This document shows positions 10,257-22,266 of a stretch of DNA of 64,000 nt, in pieces. The notes under the pieces are model-generated. The model saw nothing but the letters and a program-made list of their open reading frames with translations. It did no database searches and was not told where the DNA came from. Origin of the DNA: Tolypeutes matacus (lineage: Eukaryota; Chordata; Mammalia; Cingulata; Chlamyphoridae); NCBI GenBank assembly GCA_026826555.1, contig JAKSZT010053836.1:7171084-7235083 (forward strand), given 5' to 3'. Numbering within the stretch: the first letter of the stretch is position 1; each line of letters begins with the position of its first letter. The translations under genes were made by a program, and so were the position numbers.

Positions 10257-10344
10257 GGGAATGCTGCCATGCCCATCGCCGATGCCGGGTCTCAGCCTGT
10301 GGGAATGCTGCCATGCCCATCGCTGATGCCGGGTTTCGGCCTGT
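10257..10344. repeat. 44-bp direct tandem duplication
   Basis: 10257-10300 and 10301-10344 differ at three positions, all transitions. Each starts GGGAATGCTGCCATGCCC. Confidence 0.97.
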
Positions 10345-11724
10345 GCCCTCTCCACCAGGGACCCACTCTTCTTTGTTGGTTGCAGAGGCTGCCAGCACCA
10401 GGGTGCATGTCATACAATCCTTTATTATCCTCAAAGAGCTTCTGTATTAGGTTCAGCTCCCCCAGGAGAGGACAACTCCTCTGCCCCCCATTAAATGAAC
10501 ATTTACTGAACTGACACCATGTGCTGACATTTGGCCCCGGGGCTACAAAGATGAGTAAACCCAGCCTCAGGCCCCTTTGCATGCCCCACCCCGTGCAGTG
10601 GGCTGACAGCTCCCCGTGCTCCTCTCCTTTTCAGAGGCTCTGGTTTAGAGACTGGACGCATCCTCCATCATAAAGGCCTGGCAGCGGGATGCACCCGACC
10701 CCTACAGCAGGGAGAATGTGCCTGACCACCTTCCCACACAGCCCAGCGCCGGCCACATGGTGGGCATCATGGATTTCACAGTGCCACGTTAACATCACAT
10801 CACAGCAGCAAAATGGAAAAGTTAGAGACCCCTACTGAGAAATTCTGGTTCACCAGGCAGGTGCCACACTCCCATCACCTGTCTCTGGACCCCAAGGAAG
10901 TCGGTCAAGAGAGGCTGGGAGCTCGCGTGCCAGGCACCCCAAATCCTTGGAAGGAGAGCAACTGTGTTCTCTCTTTCCCTTCCCACAGCCACAGGGGACA
11001 GGGAGCATGCCTCGCTGCTGAGTAGACTTCCAGCAATAACCCGCCACAGCTCCCAAGCAGTGACTCACTGGGAACAGACCCATGTGCCAAACACTGTGCC
11101 AAACACCATGCCCTCTGGAGGCTGGAGGCACTGGCAGAGTCTCATTAACAGGCATCCTGGCTGGAAAAGCAAGGAGCTCCAAAGTTCAGGCCTGGCCACC
11201 TGCCAGCCTCACAAAACAGAGCACTCAACTGGGATGCAGATGAAGGCTCCACGGGAGGAGGTAAAGGCCCAAGGAGGGCTGGTAATAGCCTGCAGGTCCC
11301 AGGGAGGGCTACAGCCATGAGCCCAGGGTGGGGTCAGCACACTGGGCTCGACCCCTAACCCTGGGGCATTTTCTCGGAAATGCTCAGCTCCTCTCCTGGC
11401 CTCCCTTTCCTGAAGGATGATGTGACCATGGTGGGGATGGTGCCTCTCAGTGTGCCCCAGAATGCCCACACCGTCTGCACCAGCCATGCGGGCCTCTTGT
11501 CATCCCTCCAGGAGGCCTTGCCTGGTCGCATCTCAAAGGCTTTGCTCTTGCCCACGGCACCATTCCAGCTGGTTCAGCTCCCTCCCGCCCTTCAAGGTCA
11601 AGTGCATGAAACAATCCTCCTTGAAGCCGTCTGTGACTGCAGCAGGAGAGGTTTACTCTGTCCCCAGTTCTTACAACTGCTAGGATGGCACAGGGAGCTA
11701 TGGGGATAAAGTCATCACCTCTCC

Positions 11725-11830
11725 TGGGCTGTAAGCTCTGAGGATGGTGTCCTACATCTGCCTGGCCCCCTTTTCAATGGTGTTCAAAACCACGCCTGCC
11801 ATGCTCCATAAATACTTATCAAATGAACCT
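11725..11830 (+). mobile_element. L2 3' end
   Basis: CTGTAAGCTCTGAGGATGG followed by CCATAAATACTTATCAAATG, a decayed L2 tail. Confidence 0.6.
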
Positions 11831-12062
11831 AAGTTCACTTCCACCAAGGATCAAGCATTGCAGCAAGGCAGCGTCTGGCTGGGCATAGAGAGCCACCTGC
11901 AGTGAAGGTTAACACACCTGAGGGCCGCGGGCTCTCCATCCCTAGAGAGGTTTCAATCAAGACCTAACATCCTCTGCCTTTGCCACCTGAGCTCGCCTTC
12001 CTGGGGACAGGCTCCAGCCCTGTGAACGCACCCCGGGCCCTGGAGTCTACTGTGATTCTTAC

Positions 12063-12167
12063 TGGATGTCTCAAGAGACCTCTCCGGGGGCTCCAGCGAG
12101 GTGGACTTCTTCCTGCCCAGGTTCATTAGGTTGCTCAGTTTGAGGCCAGCAGAACATTTCTTCTTGA
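12063..12167 (-). CDS. AFAP1L2: AFAP1L2 exon 10, linker leading to PH2 (residues about 323-357)
   Basis: 105-nt exon between acceptor TTGACAG and donor TCCA|GTAAGA. It encodes VKKKCSAGLKLSNLMNLG, then RKKSTSLEPPERSLETS. The basic NLGRKKST segment resembles a basophilic-kinase site; that is an inference from pattern only. One base of the next Ser codon is carried over. Confidence 0.95.
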
Positions 12168-12622
12168 CTGTCAAGAGGAGGAGAAGGCAGTCAGCACTGC
12201 TTACAGTCCACCGACGCGCCCTTACGAGATAGGCAAGATGGCAGACCCGTTCCCACCACTCCCGCCCCTCCCTAAACACGTGCACACCCCCTCATCCCCA
12301 AGCCTGTCTGAAAACACACACTCGAGACACACAGACAAGTCTTGTAGAATATGTAAGCACTTGAGGATCTTTACCTACTGTCTATGTTAAAGGGATTTGA
12401 AATAGAGTTTGCAAACAGGAAGAGATCAAAGAATAGTCCATTCCTAGAATTTCATGGCAACTTCATTTTGGCTATTTTCTTCCTTCTTCCCATTACTTAT
12501 CAGCTGTAGCCTTTCTAAGTAGTTTACAAACTGGAGGTCATGTTAGAATCAGTTGCCAAGAGCTGCCAGGGTTGGCAGGTGCGCCTACACCCTGGGTTGC
12601 TGAGCGGCCTGGGCATCGTTAC
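12168..12622 (-). other. AFAP1L2: AFAP1L2 intron 9
   Basis: 455 bp with no recognised element. Confidence 0.8.
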
Positions 12623-12707
12623 CGTCTTTGGGCTCTGTGACCTCAGGGTGGCTGTCTGTGGGGCCTCCGTACTCCGAGGCTGACAGGTACTTCTCAGCTA
12701 TGTCTGG
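12623..12707 (-). CDS. AFAP1L2: AFAP1L2 exon 9, inter-PH linker (residues about 295-322)
   Basis: 85-nt exon between acceptor GCCACAG and donor GACG|GTAACG. It encodes PDIAEKYLSASEYGG then PTDSHPEVTEPKD. This is the most diverged exon relative to human, where I recall SSVDG at the GGPTDS position. It keeps both tyrosines (EKYL and SEYG). The donor has C at +5 (GTAACG), weaker than most donors of the gene. Confidence 0.93.
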
Positions 12708-14237
12708 CTGTGGAGGAAAGAGACAGATGCGGGGCTCACTGGCTGGGAATGGTTACCTTGGAGATGACAACTTGGGAAAAACTAATAGAAGGCCCTTGGG
12801 TATGGGCCAAGATGACTGCTCCCCACCCACACCCTAGCCACTGGTGGAGCACTGACCAAGCTTCGCTCTGGGGCTTTTCGGGGCACCTGCTGTCACCCTC
12901 TTCTCTCGAGGGCCCTCCTCCATGCCGGAGTGCCTCCCTCTTCAGGCACCAGTCAACACTCAAGTTCTCAAAACGGCTGCTCAGCCTGATGGGGCATTGG
13001 CCCTAGTGGTGACAGTGACCCAGAGCCAGGGAGAAGGGTGGGGAGGCAGCCCGAGGGGAGGCATTCGAATCCCCCCCGTGAAGGTGCCTGTCAAGCTGGG
13101 AACCACTCATACCGGAGAGTGCAGAAGTCTTGAGAGTTTACCATGCTACCAACATGTCGGGTAGGCTTCGGATAAGAGCCGGCTTGTCTGCCCAGGGTCA
13201 GCTTCAAATCCCAGCTCAAGCCCTGTCCAGCCAGGGGGCGAGCACTAGTCGCGAGCCTCCCTGAGCCTCCCTCTGCATTCACAGGAGTGTCGGGGACCAG
13301 AGGCCCTGGGAAAGGCCAGTGGCAGCTGCTGGTAGAGCTTGAAGCACTCACAATACCCCCGCCAAGCTTCTTCAAGGAAACCACCTACTCCTGACCCGGG
13401 AAAACAAGCTATCAGGCTCCCAACCCACAGGTCTGGCCTGAGGCAGGGGCCAGGGAAGCGCCGCACACCAAGTTCAAGTGAGGAATCTTATTTCTCATTC
13501 CACTGTAAAGAAAACCCAAGGTCACTATGACTTTGATTTGCTTGTCAGTGCTCAAAGACTGTATAAGAAATAAAACATCAACCCATGCTAACTCACTCCA
13601 GAAGGGCTATGGGTCTTCTCCACATGAGATGGCCTTGCCCTCCAACAAGCAAAGGCCTGCCCCCTGCTCCAGCCCTCTGCAGGCCCTCTCCCTGCCAGGG
13701 GTGAGGACCCCAAGATGAGACACAGGGACCCTCTGGCTGCCCTGTGCTAGCCCAGGCCTCAGAACTGCTGAGCCTTGGGGACACGAAATGTCTCCGTGGG
13801 TGACAGCCCTTCCCTTGGCCAGCATCTGACCTTGTCCCTTAAGCCGAGTGTCCCAAAGGTCACACAAATGAGCACTAGAACCTTCTGGTCGAGATCAACT
13901 TTGAGAGTTTACCCAGCCCTGGAAGGTTTATTGGAGAATAAGTGGATAGGAAGAGCCTCATAAAATCAATCTCCCTGCTTAAGACCACAGGGCAAAGTTA
14001 TTTTGGTCCAATAAAGCATCCCCCCCCCCGCCACCCCCAAGCAAGAAAATATTTTAAGTCTGTATCAGTTTCATTAATTTTCCTGCCAAGCTAGTTACTG
14101 TCCATATCCAAGTATTGTATATTTCTTATTAATTGGGCTGAAATGCAAAAAAAACAAAGCTCCCAATTTTACACTTTTAATTTTTACAGAGAAAAAAACG
14201 GAACGGCCACCTCCTCATGAGAGGGGTGGAGGCTTAC
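12708..14237 (-). other. AFAP1L2: AFAP1L2 intron 8
   Basis: 1.53 kb. A probable MIR (about 13160-13290), a C-rich run near 14020-14040, and an AT-rich stretch 14040-14200 next to exon 8. No gene was seen. Confidence 0.8.
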
Positions 14238-14327
14238 TTTCTGACAATTAAGGCGCTGGCCGTCTGGGATGTATTGGTTTCCCTCGGAGAATCCTTCGGA
14301 AGGCAGCCCACTCACCTCCTGGATGAC
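14238..14327 (-). CDS. AFAP1L2: AFAP1L2 exon 8, end of PH1 and linker (residues about 265-294)
   Basis: 90-nt exon (30 codons, phase 0-0) between acceptor CCTTCAG and donor CAGAAA|GTAAGC. It encodes VIQEVSGLPSEGFSEG then NQYIPDGQRLNCQK. It completes the PH1 helix and starts the inter-PH linker. Substitutions against human (F for A, I for T, L for F) are confined to the linker. Confidence 0.95.
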
Positions 14328-15503
14328 CTGAAGGGAGAGCAAAGCTAGTCGGGGAGGCTGCGGCTCCCCAGAGGCCACTCTGGCCTGCGCTCACAGCCGC
14401 ACCGAAGCTGGAACCCTTCAAGGTCAGGGGAAGTGGGTGGAGGTGAGGGAGAAGATGCCGGAGTTCCAAGGACCAGGGAACCACCCTTCTCCCCCGGGAC
14501 GGCCCACGTAGAACCTCAGCACTCAGCTGGGCAGGCCGGGGTGGGGAGGGCCTGTTGCTGAGGCCCTGATCCCTCCCCAGGTCCCACAGGTTCGGGGGCG
14601 GAGGATCGGGCCTGGAACTGCCAGCCCTCGCTCACAGGCCTCCTCCCTGCCCTGCCCTGGGAGCCATTTGGGGCGGGGGTGGCCGTCCTCTGGGGCTATG
14701 ATGAACAGCTTTATTTTCTGGGTGATCCCTTTTCAGGGCTGTGGGGCTCGCTGTGGAGTTCTTCTGGGCTGTTCCGGACACAGGCCCGCAGACTGCCTCG
14801 ATCCCTAGCTGGCTCTCCAGACTTGCCTGTCGCAGCCCATCCCACCCTGCTCCACCCAGGGGTGTGGGCTGGGGGCAGACACAGAAGTGTGTGCACAAAG
14901 CAGCACCCCAGTTCTGAGCCAGGGGCCACCTCAGGGATTCCCAAAGGATAACAGCCACAGAAACACTGTGCAGAAGCCCTTTGGGGATACAGCGTTACCA
15001 AGAGCTCTTGCAGAGACACTCCTTGTTCGTACTTTGTCTAGAGCAGTTTATGGAAACGGGTTTAAAATCAGAAGAGCCAAGGAACAAAAGGAGGCATGGC
15101 TGTGGGGTAGGAGAAAACGTAGGCATGTTTCACGGCTGAGGCTGACTCCAGCTGGGGGCTTCGACCACATCACGCACATAGCGTGGCCCCTTGGGAGGAG
15201 TGCAGACCCTGGCGCGGCACGTGGCTGTGGGGCCCTGGGTCAGAGCCTCAGGGGCCTCGCTGTGAGCTGGGGGGGGAGGCCGTGGGGCTAGTGTGTGTAA
15301 AGCCCACGCACTGGGCAGGCATGTCAATTCCTAGCCTGATCAGCTGGGGCCAGGAGCCACGGACGGTCCTGCCCGGAAGGCCCGCTAAGCCACGGGGCTG
15401 GGGTTCCCCACCTCTGGGAAATCCCTGCCTCGTGCCTTCGTCTTCTAGGAGTCTTAGTCCATACTCAGTGCCTCCCCACTTATGGTCACAAATTTTTGTC
15501 ACC

Positions 15504-15860
15504 CTGTTAAGGGTTGAATTGTGTCCCCCAAAAAGATTTGTTGAAGTCCTAATCCTCAGTACCTCAGAAAATGACTTATTTGGAAATAGGGTCATTAGGA
15601 ATGGAGTTAGGCAAGTTAAAATGAGGCCATTTGGAATAGGGTGGGCCATTAATCCCACATGACTGGTATCCCAGTAAGAGGAGGAAGCTTGGACATGGAC
15701 ATACAGGGGAGAATACCCTGGATTGCTGGCAAGGCACAGCCGGAAGCCAGGAGAGGGGCACGGAGCAGATTCTTCCCTGGCGCCTGCAGAGGGGCGTGGC
15801 CCTGCAGACCTCCAGCCTTCTGAAGGCATTCTTGTCCGGGAAACCACCAACAGGGACTAG
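15504..15860 (+). mobile_element. MLT1-like LTR
   Basis: GGGTTGAATTGTGTCCCCCA at the start, GACTTATTTGGAAATAGGGT, GACTGGTATCCCAGT. 3' part diverged. Non-coding. Confidence 0.85.
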
Positions 15861-15973
15861 AGGGTGAGGGTCTCAGAAAGAGGGTGTGAAGTTTCAGGAG
15901 GGAGGCTGGGGGTTGGGGAAGGATAGCTGGGTCTGAGCAGTTAGAGGAAGGGTGCTGGGAACTGGGAGAAAGA

Positions 15974-16140
15974 GTAGTGTGTGTGAGTGTGTATCTGAGT
16001 ATGTGTGATGTGTGTGTATGTGTCTCTCTGAGAGTGTGTCTTATGAGTGTGTGCATGAGAATGAGTGGGTATGTGTGAGTGTGTATGTGTGTGAGCCTGT
16101 GTGCATGAGTGTGCATGTGGTGGTGTGTGTGTGAGGGTAT
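15974..16140. repeat. Decayed TG-rich microsatellite
   Basis: Irregular GTGTGT/GTGAGTGT repeats directly after the MLT1 LTR. Confidence 0.9.
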
Positions 16141-16299
16141 ACGTGGTGGGGGTAGGGGAGGGCTGGCATGGAGACCTAAGACAAGGGAGTTACAAGCCAG
16201 AGCAGCGGCCCAGAGCCCTGGGTCCTAGTCAGTCCTGCAGCCCAGGCAAGCCCCTGGAGCTCTCCCTGGGCCTCCGTGCTCGCATCTGTACTAGCCAAA

Positions 16300-16430
16300 T
16301 TTTATGGTGTACTCCAGATAGTCCCAGAACAGCGCTCCTCACTTTGTGGGCATTCAGTAACCAACCCAAGGCCACGCTGCTATAAAGAGGTGAGGTTAGA
16401 ATTTGAACCCAGGGCCCATGTTCTTAAAGG
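16300..16430 (-). mobile_element. MIR SINE
   Basis: Reverse-oriented: GAATTTGAACCCAGGGCCC at the head end. Confidence 0.55.
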
Positions 16431-17074
16431 CCCAGGCTAGGCCTTCCAGAGCGAACATTCTTTCAGGAACTCCCTGTGGATGTGTGGGAAGCTGAAACAC
16501 AGCCCTGCCTGGGCGGTGAGCTTTCTTGGCCTGTACCACCATCTTCAGGCATCTGAGAAATTGGCAGCAAGGACTGAGGTAACTTTCAGTGCCTCCCAGA
16601 AGCCTGGCTCTCAGACAATTATGCTAGTCTGGTATTCTCGAAACATTTAGCAGTTTCAAAGCAGCAGCCCCCTGCCCCAAAGGTGGAGGAACGCAGGCCT
16701 AAGGGAGGGCCAGTGCCTTGGCAGGTACTGTTTTCAGTCATGCTTTAGGAAGGTGGAACAGGTTTATTCCAGTTTGCAGAGCTTCTGAGGGGCTCCCAAG
16801 ATGGTTACATTTAGCAGAGGTGGGGAGGGTATAAGGCTCCTAGATTGGAAATGCATCACCTTGGCAGTGAGGGTGGAGGGGGCAGCAGGAAAGAGGGAAG
16901 AGGCTGCTACGGCCCCTGCTGGCCTTACCAGGGTCCCTGCTGGGTACAGAGGCCTCTCTGGAACCGTGGGCTGGGACAGGGTGGAACATGGGCCCCTACC
17001 TGGTGCAAACCTCATCTCTCCTTGAATGTCAAGGTCATCCCTAAGATGGGGCAGGCATGGATAAGGTTGAGACA

Positions 17075-17250
17075 GGTTGGTGCCTCTTACTTGCCAGGTG
17101 ACTCTCAGCAAGTCACCTCCCCCCTCTGAGCCTTAACTTCCACTCCTGTAAGATGGGGTCACTGATGCCAACACCCGCCTGCTTAGTATGGTTAGGTGGA
17201 TGAAATTTGCTGAAAGCCTGTGGTCCATAGCAAGTCATTAACAAGCGGTA
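17075..17250 (+). mobile_element. MIR SINE
   Basis: CAGCAAGTCACCTCCCCCC, CTGAGCCTTAACTTCC and CTGTAAGATGGGGTCACTG. Confidence 0.7.
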
Positions 17251-17553
17251 GCAACGTCTATTCTGCTAAGGAGGCTAGTGATGCCTCACTAGAGGCAAAC
17301 GGATCTCAACTAGATCCCACGTCCAGGTGAATGAGAAGGACCCAGAGCCTGCAGCAGAGTGCTATGATCGATTTCCACCAGACTGACTGCTACCACTCAG
17401 AACACAGGAAGCCCTCAGAACTTAAAGGACCACAGCCCCTTCGCCCTTGACAACGCCATCCATCCCTTTGGAGAAAGCTGGTGAGCCAGCACTCCGGGAG
17501 CCTGGCTGAGCCCCGGAAGGGAGCTGGTCCCCATTGCTTGCTGTCTCCCTCAC

Positions 17554-17733
17554 CCTGAGCCACTGCTCAGCTTGGTCCTTGCTCTGCAGGCCCAGCACGA
17601 TCACGTCGGCGTTCATTGGTGTGATCTTCAGCTTGTGCTCCTTCTTCCGCACTTGCTTCTCCTTGTGAATGACACTGCTGCCCAGCAAGTTCACGTCCAG
17701 CTGAGGGCTGTGGTCCTTGGAGGATTTGTAGCA
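17554..17733 (-). CDS. AFAP1L2: AFAP1L2 exon 7, core of PH1 (residues about 205-264)
   Basis: 180-nt exon (exactly 60 codons, phase 0-0) between acceptor TTCCAG and donor CTCAGG|GTGAGG. It begins CYKSSKDHSPQLDVNL, continues through the lysine-rich QVRKKEHKLKITPMN, and ends SKDQAEQWLR, the C-terminal PH helix with its Trp. It appears identical or nearly so to human. Three perfect 10-bp G-rich repeats lie 42-71 nt upstream of the acceptor. Confidence 0.97.
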
Positions 17734-17774
17734 CTGGAAGGAGAGGGAAAAGATACATCAGGTTGCCAGGGGTG

Positions 17775-17804
17775 CCAGGCCCAGCCAGGCCCAGCCAGGC
17801 CCAG
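17775..17804. repeat. Three perfect 10-bp repeats near exon 7 acceptor
   Basis: Unit CCAGGCCCAG on the plus strand; on the gene strand CTGGGCCTGG, giving a run of G-triplets 42-71 nt upstream of exon 7. Confidence 0.97.
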
Positions 17805-18685
17805 CCGAGGAGGTGGCCTCCGGGCCTGGCTTGACCCAACAAAGCCAAAGGGCTGGGCACCCTCAAACCGCAGCCACTCCCGTTCCCAGTTTCAGCATGA
17901 CAAGGCGCGGCCTTCTCCCTGTCGTTCATGGTCCTGGGCCTGCCCGTGCAAGTGGCTCAAGCCTCCCTCCAGGCCTGGGGAAGCTCCTAAAAGGTGTCCC
18001 CTGAGGGCAACTGTCACTCATCCAAGGCAGAATGAACTGAACATTTCTCTACCTCTCGGCATTTCTTTCTCAGCTTCCCCAGTTAAGGATCTGTAGTGAA
18101 CAAAAACTAAATTTACCACCTGCTTAGTGAGGAAGATGATGTGTTAAAGAAATGAAGGGGCTTTTCTCCCCCACCAAAGAAAATACTTTGTACCTCAAAG
18201 GGTTGTTTAACAGGATTGTCCAAAATGATGTTTGCACAGAGCAGAGTATGTTGTAAGGAATGAAGAAAAGGTGTTTATAGTAATTCTGTAGAACTTGGAA
18301 TCAGGACATAAAACTGTGAACTTTGATTTAAAATTACAGGAAACAGGATTGTTATCAGAGTGACATCTTCTGGTGCCTTTATGGGTCTTGTCTTACAAGT
18401 ATTCAAAATATTGCAACTTCTGAGAAGATGAAACATGATTCTCATGAGACACAGATGGAAGCAGTAGCCAGAAATGGGGCTGGGGGCTGGGGGGTGGACT
18501 GGGCCAGCCCTGACTGGGCAGCAGGCTCCATCCAACACCTCCAGAGTCTGGGTGGGAAGAAGAATAAGCCTGTGGACCAGGGACAAAAAGATCCATTAAA
18601 AAAGTGGATAGGATGGGGGAGGGGTAATTACAACTCCCTTTGATGAAAACTACTAGAACTTTCTATTTAAGAAAATGCACTTTCA

Positions 18686-19234
<549 letters not shown>

Positions 19235-20439
19235 TCAACCCTATCATCTCAGAGGCCACAGAATCCTCCGACGAGACACCCTCTCCTGGCCCAACTGCTT
19301 GCTCTTGAGAAAGCCAGCTCTTTGTGGGGCCTCCGTTTCCTCAGCTGAAGGGAGGGTGTGGGTGGGGGGCTCTTACAGGGTTATGTCATTCTAGGGACTC
19401 AGGGGGAAGAGAACGTCACCATGGAAGCCCCAGGCTGCACATGCAGCAAACCTCCAATGGCTGCCCAGCTGGGCCAGTTCTGCCTGGTGGGGGGGGGTGT
19501 GTCTGTGTCTCCAGAAATAAAGGGCTAATAAAACCATAGTGGGAAATGGCTTTCTGGGGAACGCGGCCACCTCCACATCCATAAATACCCCCCTCATAGT
19601 CGTAGCCCTGTTTTAAATCCACTTTTTTATCCTCCACAGAACCCTTTCCCTCCCTGCTCAACACGTCCCAGCCCAAACACCGCTTCTACCCTTTTCCTCC
19701 ATCTTTGGCAATGAGCCAACCAATGTGTTTGTTTTGTTTTGAAAGAACTCCAAAACTCATCAAAGTGCAATCATGCATGATTCTCTTACACATTCCACCT
19801 CAGTTCGGCCCCCACTACCCTGCAAGAGTTGCTCTGTTCTCCTGGCCTCACTGTTCTGTTCACTGAAGGCCAACAAAAACTACTCCTGAAGAAAACAAGA
19901 CCCTGAAAAGTAGGACATGGAGCAGAGAGGACCGACCTCAGGATTTCCTGTCCAATGCCTGGCTCAGCACAGGAGCCCCATCTATAGCCTTGATGCTACT
20001 CCAGCCTCTGGCTGAATTCCCCATGAACGGGGAGCTCACTACCTCCTGATCACTGGGCACCTCCTTCCCTTACTGGGCAGCCCCAACAGTTAGGAACTAG
20101 GTCCACCACCCACTTCTTCTCAGAGGTCCTTGTTCTCCCCCCAGGTCAGGGTGATGGAATGCCTCTTTCCTCCACATGACACTCTTCAGAAAAGACACAG
20201 TGCCATGCCCCCAAAGCCCCTCTGCATAGCTAGGTTCCTGCATACTAAGTAAACAGACTCACATTTGAAGTGGAAAATAGGAAAATGAAACGAAGTCACT
20301 GTGACATTTATTGTATCTATAATGGCAGTGAAAATGCGTTTTGAGATATTTCTAAAAAATAACACTTTAAATAATCAGTTTTCTTGAAAAGTATTGTGGT
20401 ACTCCGTGGCTTAATAAAGAAAACTTGAGCCATTTATAA

Positions 20440-20945
20440 TTTTAGACCTATTAAATGAGCAAGGATTACCAGCTGGCAATACCCAGTGGGGGACCCTGAG
20501 CACTGACATTGCTCGTGGCAATCTGGCAGCCTGTTGTCTGTGAAAGCCATTAAAAAACTCATAATCTCTGATCCAGTAACCCCAGTCCTTGGAGTTTATC
20601 CTGGAAAACTAGTGTTAAAAAAAGGAGGGGCAACGGTTACTTGCATTAAGACATTCAAGTGCTATTAGTAGTCAGCAGGAGGGGACTGGGTAGGTAAACT
20701 GTGATTTCATGCATTTAGGAACATACCAGGCCACCCGAATCAATTAAGACTCTGAAGGCTAGTGGCAACTCAAAAAATTCCTTAAGACATGGTGGTAAGT
20801 GGAAAAGCACAATTAAAATCACATCTGCAAACAGACAGTACTGTGAGGCAAGATGGAGAGGTCAAAGCAGTTGATTTGGTGGGGTGTAGGATCAGGGTGA
20901 TTTTAAAACACTTCTTCACTGGCAGAATTGTGTTATCTGTGCAAT
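20440..20945 (+). mobile_element. Old L1 (L1M-like) 3' fragment
   Basis: Segments resembling ATCTCTGATCCAGTAACCCC, GGAGTTTATCCTGGAAAACT and the GGTAAGTGGAAAAGCA block of mammalian L1M 3' ends, strongly diverged. Confidence 0.65.
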
Positions 20946-22198
20946 AAACGAAATAAGAAGAATGATTCAAGGTCACTGGGAAACTTCCTTTGGTAACAAA
21001 AATTAATAGAGGGAGGCCAGAGAGTTGAGAGTGAAGAAGTTGGGTAAATCCCCTCACTTTTTGGTGCTTCTGTGTTTTTCCCATGTGTTTCATAGAGAAT
21101 TCTAGCACCTGCCCATCCCCCTCCATGGCTATCAGGAAGGTAACTGAAAAGAAACAGCAAAGCACAGTAGCTGAAGTAGCTGGGAGGAAACTTAGGGCAA
21201 ATGTATTAACAATTGTATTTATCCTTAAGAGAATCAGAGCATGACCTAACTGTAGGATGTTCTTAAAACAGATTCTTGGCTTCCCGGGGTCACAGGGTGA
21301 ACAGGGGTGAAAGGCAGGATGCTCAGGTAATTCTGTTCCTATTTTTGTTGTCCCCAGGTAGGCTGCGCCCTACCGTATCCATTGGGAACAGGGGACAGAA
21401 CAGTATACTGGCCAGTAACACCCACATTGAATTGTTCCATGAGAGAAACACTTTTATTGTGTGACTATAAACCAAATTGGAGGTTACTGCCATAGCAGCT
21501 AGCATGCAGTGCACTGAGCATTTAAGCCGTGGGGTCTGGAGAGGGCAGGGGTAAGTCACTCCTTCTGGAGGCTGGCACACAGGCATGGACGTACAGGACC
21601 ATGCATGAGGGCAGGAGGGCAGGGCCCCCCCTTGGAGCATGCACCCTGTCTCTGGAGCCAGCAGCAGGCAAGGAGACACTGGCATTCCGGTTCTGGGGAC
21701 AAGCAGTACCTAGGGTGATCGTGGCGTAAATGACTCCTTTGGGCACCTGCACCCATCTGGGGCCTCCAGTGGGGGGACATCTGCCAGAATGACCTGTATG
21801 AGATGCAGAGGCAACAGAGACAAGATGCAGAGAGACAAGACGAAGGGGCAGACTCAAGCTCAGAGACACAGAGTGATCCAGATGTGGTGATACAGCTGCC
21901 TGTCCACCAGAAATCAGTGCTTTCCCAAGGGGGTGTGGGCTCGTCATGAGAGGTGCCCAAGGGCTTCATTTCCCAGTCCCTTTTACATCCTGAGATGACC
22001 ACATGGCCACGTGACACCAATGGAATGTGGGCAGAAGGGACGTGTCACTTCTGGCTGGCACTTTTAAGAAGTGGAGAGTTCTCCACTCTCTCTGTAGAGG
22101 TCTCCGGGGCCCTAGAGGGTGGCCAAGCCTGGGTTTCTAAAGTACCTACTGAACTGTAATACCCATACTGGGCTGTTACGAGAATGAGAGACAGATTT

Positions 22199-22214
22199 TT
22201 ACTGCATTACTATA
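22199..22214. repeat. Left direct repeat flanking the U2 fragment
   Basis: Reads ttactgcattactata; its last three bases are shared with the end of the U2 match, so the exact junction is ambiguous by 3 nt. Confidence 0.85.
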
Positions 22215-22250
22215 CTACACTTGATCTCAGCCAAAAGGCCGAGAAGCGAT
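22212..22250 (-). pseudogene. RNU2: U2 snRNA 5' fragment (nt 1-39), retro-inserted
   Basis: Read on the minus strand from 22250 to 22212, this matches U2 snRNA nucleotides 1-39, beginning ATCGCTTCTCGG and ending AGTGTAGTAT, with one visible difference (A23 to G). It contains the GTAGTA branch-site-pairing sequence but nothing of the rest of U2. Direct repeats of about 16 nt with one mismatch (22199-22214 and 22251-22266) flank it and there is no A-tail. It is too short to be a gene. Confidence 0.9.
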
Positions 22251-22266
22251 TTATTGCATTACTATA
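22251..22266. repeat. Right direct repeat flanking the U2 fragment
   Basis: Reads ttattgcattactata, differing from the left copy at one position (T for C). Confidence 0.85.

Larger units (their letters stand above)
9693..12062 (-). other. AFAP1L2: AFAP1L2 intron 10
   Basis: 2.37 kb. It contains a 44-bp tandem duplication (10257-10344), a short ancient LINE-like piece (about 10480-10575) and an L2 3' end (about 11725-11830). The rest is unassigned, GC-rich sequence. Confidence 0.8.
14328..17553 (-). other. AFAP1L2: AFAP1L2 intron 7
   Basis: 3.23 kb holding an MLT1 LTR (15504-15860), a decayed TG-rich microsatellite (15974-16140) and MIRs (about 16300-16430 and 17075-17250). The 14330-15500 part is GC-rich and unassigned. 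Confidence 0.8.

Noticed and set aside
15248..15850. 200-codon open frame on the minus strand
   Set aside because: Much of it covers an MLT1-like LTR read backwards, so not a gene.
22212..22250. Functional U2 snRNA gene
   Set aside because: Only 39 of about 188 nt are present, and direct repeats indicate retro-insertion. No snRNA promoter elements were seen.
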